From contig OZ038478.1 in the NCBI GenBank assembly GCA_964036315.1, positions 146,112,565 through 146,176,564 of the forward strand: 64,000 bases of DNA. The letters are read 5' to 3'. The DNA comes from Acanthosepion esculentum (Eukaryota > Mollusca > Cephalopoda > Sepiida > Sepiidae). Shown here piece by piece: positions 58,555 through 64,000 of the stretch. How positions within the stretch are numbered: the first letter of the stretch is position 1; every line of letters starts with the position of its first letter. The notes beneath the pieces were generated by a model that did not search any database, was not told where the DNA came from, and saw only the letters and a program-made list of their open reading frames with translations. The translations under genes were made by a program, and so were the position numbers.

Positions 58555-58890
58555 ACATTAGTTTTATAATACCCAGAAATTCATACACAGGTGTCCTCAA
58601 GGACACATAGCACAGTAGATAAAGGAGTTAGTTAGATCCAGTGACAGAACCAAAAGAATGTGAGTTCAATACCTGGTTAGGGCGGTGGAGAACTTGGAGA
58701 GGGGAATTAACAGGAGATAACTGATAACTGAATTCCATTAGAAATGACACGTGAAACTAGAACAGTCTACCCCAGTGAGCGAAATAAAAGGTTCAGTTCG
58801 ACATTCCAGCCACCTGAAGAAGGCCGGAGCGTACAACGGCCGAAACGTTGAGATAAATGTGGCAACAAACGTGAAGACTATAAGCCAAAT
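58555..58890 (+). mobile_element. tRNA-derived SINE, most complete copy
   Basis: Box A TAGCACAGTAG (58608-58618) and box B GTTCAATAC (58664-58672) match the RNA polymerase III promoter consensus. A central part holds GAATTAACAGGAGATAACTG and GAACTAGAACAGTCTACCCC. The tail has a hairpin GGCCG/CGGCC (58822-58826/58837-58841) inside CTGAAGAAGG...GAAACG, followed by ATAAATGTGGCAAC. It begins CATTAGTTTTATAA like the 45.35 kb copy. A 3' difference beyond 58880 shows decay or a different tail. It is inserted within a decayed LINE. Confidence 0.85.
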
Positions 58891-58989
58891 ATTCGTTCAT
58901 AGACATCATAACCTTGCGCTTGTGGAGACAGCCAGCAAAACAAACCCTTTTGAACGTTTTCGCCCTTCTCATCTAAAGGCTGACAAACA

Positions 58990-59541
58990 AATTCACGAAT
59001 AATCGTTAACATCGGCGGTAGACCTGTAGAAACGAAAGCCATAGTGTTTATATAAAAGAAGGTCGTGTGATGTGAGAAGCTTAAGCAATTAGGCCTCGAT
59101 TAGAATCTCTCGTATTTTGCCAAAAGAGGTAAAAGATCAATAGGGAGATAAATCGAGGGTTCAGAAGTTTCACCAGAGTTGTTAAAGACAAGAACTACAG
59201 TGTAAGAATTCCAAGATTTCGACAGCATGAAACGGCAAGGCATTTATTGTAGAATTTGGACATAATAGAAGCCTTGTGAGAATCCAGTTTAGAGATCATA
59301 GCAGAAACTATGGACGGAGTTATGTGCATCTCACTTTGTAGAGATTCCGTTCTAAGGGGAAGATCAGGCGTAGATAGTCCTGTGGATTCGAGAGTGAAGT
59401 TGGAAGTGAATTTCCGAGCAAAGCATTTTGCTTTATCTGCAATAGATGACAATGCTTCAAACTGATTGAAGAGAAGAGTGAGTGAAGATTTTCTCGTATT
59501 TTGAACGCTCTTACAGAAACGCCAATAATTTCTTCAACCAA
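58990..59541 (-). pseudogene. non-LTR retrotransposon RT N-terminal fragment
   Basis: Minus-strand frames read SSIADKAKCFARKFTSN, TPSIVSAMISKLDSHKAS and, after a frameshift near 59220, SWNSYTVVLVFNNSGE, LPIDLLPLLAKY and, after a TAA, MAFVSTGLPPMLTIIRE. These match the start of a LINE RT domain (conserved SSVVPVFKxSGE, YRPISLLP and QYGFRSxRST positions). The Pro-Asp-Gly motif region is missing after KAS, so the copy has an internal deletion. It faces the same way as the C-terminal fragment at 57734-58126. Confidence 0.75.
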
Positions 59542-60061
59542 ACCTGTGAGAGGCTATACATTGAAAACACGGTTGCATTCATACCGTGTAAAGATATCGG
59601 TCTTCATTAGATGTCACATACTCGTGTTCTTATGTTAATATAACCTAAGTTTAATATAAAATAATAATTGCAATTTCTGGACTCGCTGTTTCTGCCATAA
59701 AGCTCTCAGTGAAGAATATTCCTGTTGCAAGATTTGGAAATCTAACCGGAAAGTTTTGATAAAATTAATCAAGATAAAAATGCCTGTCTGGAGATCGTGT
59801 CGAATAGGATATGAATTCATCATAAATTATTAAAAATAATGCTGTAAGCATATTCAAAGTACACTCTTTACAATCAATTTAGATATTTACTAAGTTGATC
59901 TAAACTTGAGTAAAGGTGAAAATAGACTTTGAGAATAGCTTACTAAACAGAATTCTTCTGGGGATGCATATTTGGAATATATAATATCAAATAAATAATA
60001 AGAAAGAAAACATGGGTCCTTCGCTTTTGGGATATTTAGGTTAATATAATAATACTATATG
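59542..60061. other. AT-rich sequence, nothing recognised
   Basis: There are short AT-rich frames only, with no family resemblance. Confidence 0.5.
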
Positions 60062-60081
60062 ATAATAATAATAATAATAAT

Positions 60082-60146
<65 letters not shown>
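60062..60146. repeat. (AAT)n then (TA)n microsatellite
   Basis: An (AAT)n tract runs into a (TA)n tract of about 60 bp, which then joins the 5' part of the Helitron-like sequence. Confidence 0.95.
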
Positions 60147-60150
<4 letters not shown>

Positions 60151-60907
60151 GCAGGATGTGTATGTGTGTAACGAATGCACAGTCGCAATTTTCGACGGAT
60201 TTGCACCAAAATTTACATGGACATGCTCCAAGTTAGCGAGAAGGACAAGATCAACTTTGCATTTCCCAACTCCCATCGATAGTGGAAATAGTCGATATTT
60301 TCATGTTTCTACTGCAGTTTTCATGTAGTTTGCGGCCATATTTTACTGGCCAGAGTGAGAGCCTATAGCTGGCTGCCACGAATAGGCAGGAGGAAGATTA
60401 TATTGGCCAGCATGAGAGCCAGCAGCTGACTGACACGAATGTTAACTAGAATGTTAGCATGCAAAAAAATCGATAGCTGCATTCGTCACAAGTGAGAAAA
60501 ATTTAAATCTGCATGGCACTTTACTCCAATTGGCTCATTCGCTTGCTTAAACTCAACGTTGATTCTGATTCGTCCGAACTGAGTTAGGTGTGAAAATATA
60601 TTTGTTGTTAACATTCTTTTTCATTTGTTTTTTTCCAGTTACGAGTCATTTTTTTAAAGCTGATCGTTTTGTGTTCATTTTGTTTAGTTCATTTTTTCGT
60701 AACGGATTTAATGTTTAGTATAGAGCATAGAAATATTCACATTGTGAGATAGGCAAGATGTAAGGCATATAGCAACATCAGCACGGCAAAGGGCACTCCT
60801 TTAAAGGCAAGGAAGGGCAAAAATATTTTAAGTCAAGTGATAACGATTGCTGTATGAGTCGTACGATTTTTTAATCAAGCACGGGAAACGACGGGCCATG
60901 CTGCTAG
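60147..60907 (+). mobile_element. non-autonomous Helitron-like element
   Basis: The 3' end CACGGGAAACGACGGGCC...CTGCTAG|T has the form of animal Helitron 3' termini (short GC-rich partial hairpin, then CTRR before a host T). CTAG is at 60904-60907 and T at 60908. The 5' portion (AAAAGGCAGGATGTGTATGTGTG, then TTTTCGACGGATTTGCACCAAAATTTACATGG) resembles the 5' regions of animal Helitrons. The exact 5' TC end is hidden by the TA tract. There is no Rep/helicase coding sequence. An internal 57-bp imperfect duplication starts at about 60345 and 60402 (GGCCAGAGTGAGAGCC / GGCCAGCATGAGAGCC). Confidence 0.6.
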
Positions 60908-61499
60908 TACAATATACAATACATAAATATTGAATAATATTTAATATATTAATAATATTTAATGAATAATAATATTTAATAACTGAATAATATATATACA
61001 ATGCGCATCAACGTCTTCCATGGAATGGAGTTACCAAATTTGATCACGCAATTTTTTTCTACGAGATTTACCCAAGGCTTGAGAGCCACTTAAGGTAAAC
61101 CAAAATGATAATACTGAATGAGAAGTGTGATATGAGTGAAAGAGAATGTTGTAAGAAATGAAAATTATGAAAATAAAGTGGGAACATTACAATTGAGCCC
61201 GAAAAGAGCAAAATTGTAATGGTCGGGAAAGTAACCATGTGAGAATGTCCCACAAAGTGGCTGTTCTTGAGAGGAAAAATAACTGAATGAAACCCGAAGG
61301 AAACGATGAGGATTCACATCTGTGGAGGTGCACTAGCGTATCCTAACTATAAATGTTTGCATTGGTGGAATGGATCTCGTCTTGACAATTGCCACACAAA
61401 GAGGAATAGAATAGTGATAGGAATGCGTCTGTAGGGAAAGAGGCTACATAGTGGAAAACAAGTCAGTACCTACAAGGCCACATAAACGGTGTTGAACTC
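60908..61499. other. AT-rich sequence, possible LINE tail
   Basis: A short ATATTTAATAAT-type repeat occurs at 60925-60985. The minus strand from 61500 downwards may continue the LINE fragment below but is too decayed to call. Confidence 0.4.
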
Positions 61500-61730
61500 T
61501 ATCATGTCCGGAAAGTGAATATTGAACAGCTTAAGTCCAGATATTCCTGCAATACCCTATTTTTGGTCTAACCTGTTTCTTGTAATATCAAGTAGAAGGA
61601 GTCACATACTTCCTGGAGCCATAGAATTAGATGACAATTTTCCACCCTCTTTGAAAATAACAGTTCCATTTGTGGCCTGGAGTAAACATGAAATCCAAAT
61701 GTCCTTCAAAGCATGGAGCCTGATAAAAAT
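61500..61730 (-). pseudogene. non-LTR retrotransposon RT thumb fragment
   Basis: In one minus-strand frame HKWNCYFQRGWKIVI, FYGSRKYVTPST and YYKKQVRPKIGYCRNIWT can be read through two stops. The pattern (LKWN, SRKxLTP, KxxIRPKIGYC) matches the LINE fragments at 48.6 and 54.5-55.1 kb. It is heavily mutated. Confidence 0.6.
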
Positions 61731-62063
61731 TGTAAACATTCATCGTGGCTGTTGAAAAAACAGCCTCTGGACGATGACGATGTAAAGATACTAGGTTTAA
61801 ATCTCAGGTATAGAAATTTACAAGCCAGTTATTTCTTCATTGAACCATTAGAGATGAATCAGGACAGAGAACAGCTGCATGTCTCCCAGCTAACACGCAA
61901 CGTCACTGCAACATTGCAGACGCGTTTTATTTTGGTTGGGGGATATGTGACCTTGTGTCGATGTTACTGTAACGTTCTTATCAACTATTTTACTGACTTT
62001 CAGTTAGCCGTTCATCACCAAATTTGTCGCAATATAATGTTGCGAAATGCAGTAGTTTCATAA
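61713..62063 (+). other. unrecognised 116-codon open frame
   Basis: The frame starts MEPDKNCKHSSWLLKKQPLD and has DREQLHVSQLTRNVTATLQT in the middle. It overlaps the LINE remnant at its start and resembles no family I know. No promoter, intron or conservation evidence is available, so I treat it as probably non-coding. Confidence 0.2.
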
Positions 62064-64000
62064 TTCCGTACTGTTGAAATAACGTCAGAATATAATAGTT
62101 GACGTATTAAACTAACATTCGCATTTTCCTAGAAATGAGAATCACTAATTTAGATGATGACTGTGAAGTACATCTTCCTGGAATTTATTATCTATTTTCT
62201 ATTAATGTTACACGGCAAAGTATTTTCAACGTTACCTGTAGAGCAATTAGTCATAGATAAATGTTATGGGAAGTAATGCCCAACACACAGAGTTGACAAA
62301 GTTTGCGATAAACAATAGCAAGAAAAAAAGAACTGTAATATACTATAATATTTGGAGTGAATTAAATTCTAGTCGAGATGTATTAAAGTAAAAAAGTTAT
62401 TAAATGCCAATAGATCGTTATTGCAAACTTTCGCCAAAGATTAACTAAGAAAATATATATATATATATATGTGGCCATATTTGTGAGTCAGTTCACTCGC
62501 ATCCTGGTGCTGTTTTATCATCATGCTCTAAGGCAAGCAAAGATTACTAAATATAATTCAAGTACAATGTTCAAACCCGAAATTAAAATTAATTCAGTTA
62601 TTTTAAATGAGAAATTAAACCATACAATATTTGTAGCAAATTATTGTATATGAATAATTACCAGTCGGGTTCGATACGTTCACTTACGCATAAAATTATC
62701 TTTGGAAAGGAACGAATGTACCTTCTCCCCAACTATGGGTTAAATACTAGAACTTGTATCAGGAAAAATCATTGTTATTATCATAGAATTGTTAATGCAA
62801 TATTCTCTTGCAAAAATAATTATTCTTACGATCCAAATATATTTAGGCTTTCAATGTCAATGAGTGGATAAGACTAAAAAACAAAATAAATAAAAAGTAA
62901 GTCGATGAAATTATATTATTCCATTAGTGTTTATATTATCAATTCCTTAAATATTTAATAATTCGATTTATACTAATTTTATTAGTAATTAGTAATTTCA
63001 TTAGCATTTATCTTATTAGTAATTAGTAATTTAATTAACATTTATTTATTTAGTAATTTCATTTCTAATTCCATTATCAATTAGTCATAACTTTTATTAG
63101 TATTAATTTCATTAGATCTATTATTCATAATTTTATTGATAATTATCTAAAAGTATGTATCTCCTAAATGCGTAATTACTTCTTATTTGGGAAAAATCGA
63201 TTGACGTTATGCTTGAAAAAATTATTTAATGGGGGTCATTTTGGGCAAAACGTCATCTAGAATCATCGCTCGTGTCAAACGTGGCGAAAATGAAGTTTCT
63301 CCCTTGAGGTTGTTGATTAGATGGAAATAACGCCGTGAAAGAAGACACACATGAAGAGCAATGAATCAATAAAGAGGAATTTAATTTTCTTGCCGTTTAT
63401 TCTGTATTTTTTGAGTAACACGTTCGCTTTCTATTCACTTTTTTAAATATCGTATCTAAGTTCGCTGGAAGCTTTACTCAGTCGCTTTTCTTTACTTGTT
63501 GACATTTTATTCGAGAGGAAATTGGCGTGACATGCCATTTGGTCTCAATCAAATAAAATTTTTTTTTTGTAATTCTTTTTATAATGGAAGTTGTTTAGCA
63601 TATGACTTGCTTCGTTTTATTAGTTCAACTTGTCCTATCTGTGGTTGTTATTGAAATATAGATTTAAGCAAAACCGGCATTCGGCCATAAATGCATAGTC
63701 TGGATTGGTACTAGACAGTCTCAGATGTAATGAGTTGCGGGGAAAGATATTTCACTATGTTCTGATAGAATAGGCAATAGAATAAAATTAATTGTTGTAA
63801 ATATAAATAATTTTAAGGTTGCATATTCAAGGGAGCAATAAAATAAAATTATCACGCTCTATATTTAGAGTCTCAGTTATAGAAATAGTTTGTTAAAAAA
63901 AGCAAAACAAAACAATAAAATTCTCTGGAAAGATTATGTGAGTAGTCACGTATTTTAAAAATATATGCTTTTATGCAAGAAGAAATAATATTTAGCGGTG
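62064..64000. other. AT-rich sequence, nothing recognised
   Basis: The stretch contains a short (TA)n at 62453-62470 and ATTAGTAATT-rich low-complexity sequence at about 62960-63140. No gene or mobile-element signal is recognised. Confidence 0.5.

Noticed and set aside
58814..58870. A functional hammerhead ribozyme in the SINE tail
   Set aside because: The CTGAAGA...GAAAC core is suggestive, but an extra A precedes the stem, the expected closing G-C pair is absent, and no UH cleavage site follows the putative GTTG/CAAC stem. Kept only as a resemblance.

Overview
The window looks like a piece of an AT-rich animal genome, probably a mollusc and possibly a cephalopod. The evidence is long (TA)n microsatellites, Penelope-like retroelements, tRNA-derived SINEs, decayed non-LTR retrotransposons, a Helitron-like 3' end, a mariner/IS630-type foldback element and an env-bearing Gypsy-type LTR element. 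The taxon is inferred from this repeat content only. I see no host protein-coding gene that I can defend, no functional rRNA or tRNA gene and no prokaryotic feature.

Region 1 (1-34112) is one uninterrupted satellite array: about 216 head-to-tail copies of a 158-bp monomer. Above the monomer it has nested higher-order repeats (HORs), with blocks of about 7-10, 14, 17 and 19-20 monomers repeated, and a larger block recurring about 9.6 kb away. The many short open frames in this stretch (for example a 48-codon frame for a hydrophobic peptide in most monomers, and another frame on the other strand) are consequences of the repeat. The array ends at about 34112 and is followed by a strongly diverged monomer-like edge (34113-34200).

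Region 2 (34.2-39 kb) is low-complexity flank, then a broken Gypsy/Errantivirus-type LTR element: a candidate 5' LTR (35814-36428), primer-binding site, perfect splice donor, gag remnant, a large deletion that removes most of pol, an integrase C-terminal remnant, and an env remnant with furin-like and fusion-peptide-like segments preceded by a good splice acceptor.

Region 3 (39-46 kb) is a nest of SINEs and Penelope-like element (PLE) fragments in opposite orientations: reverse transcriptase on the minus strand at 39.7-41.5 kb, GIY-YIG endonuclease end on the plus strand at 44.0-45.2 kb, with inverted and direct duplications and (TA)n tracts between them.

Region 4 (46-64 kb) has a foldback Tc1/mariner-like element (46497-47239), fragments of a non-LTR retrotransposon family (mostly minus strand; 48.4-49.3, 53.7-54.1, 54.5-55.1, 57.7-59.5 and 61.5-61.7 kb), a GC-rich hairpin-bearing tandem pair (51.2-51.9 kb), more SINEs, and a Helitron-like 3' end at 60907. 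The remainder is AT-rich sequence in which I recognise nothing.

The strongest leads are the multi-scale structure of the satellite and its decayed edge, a structural motif shared by the SINE tail and the PLE ends, the covarying hairpins of the GC-rich tandem unit, and the retained splice-signal pair around the deleted LTR element.
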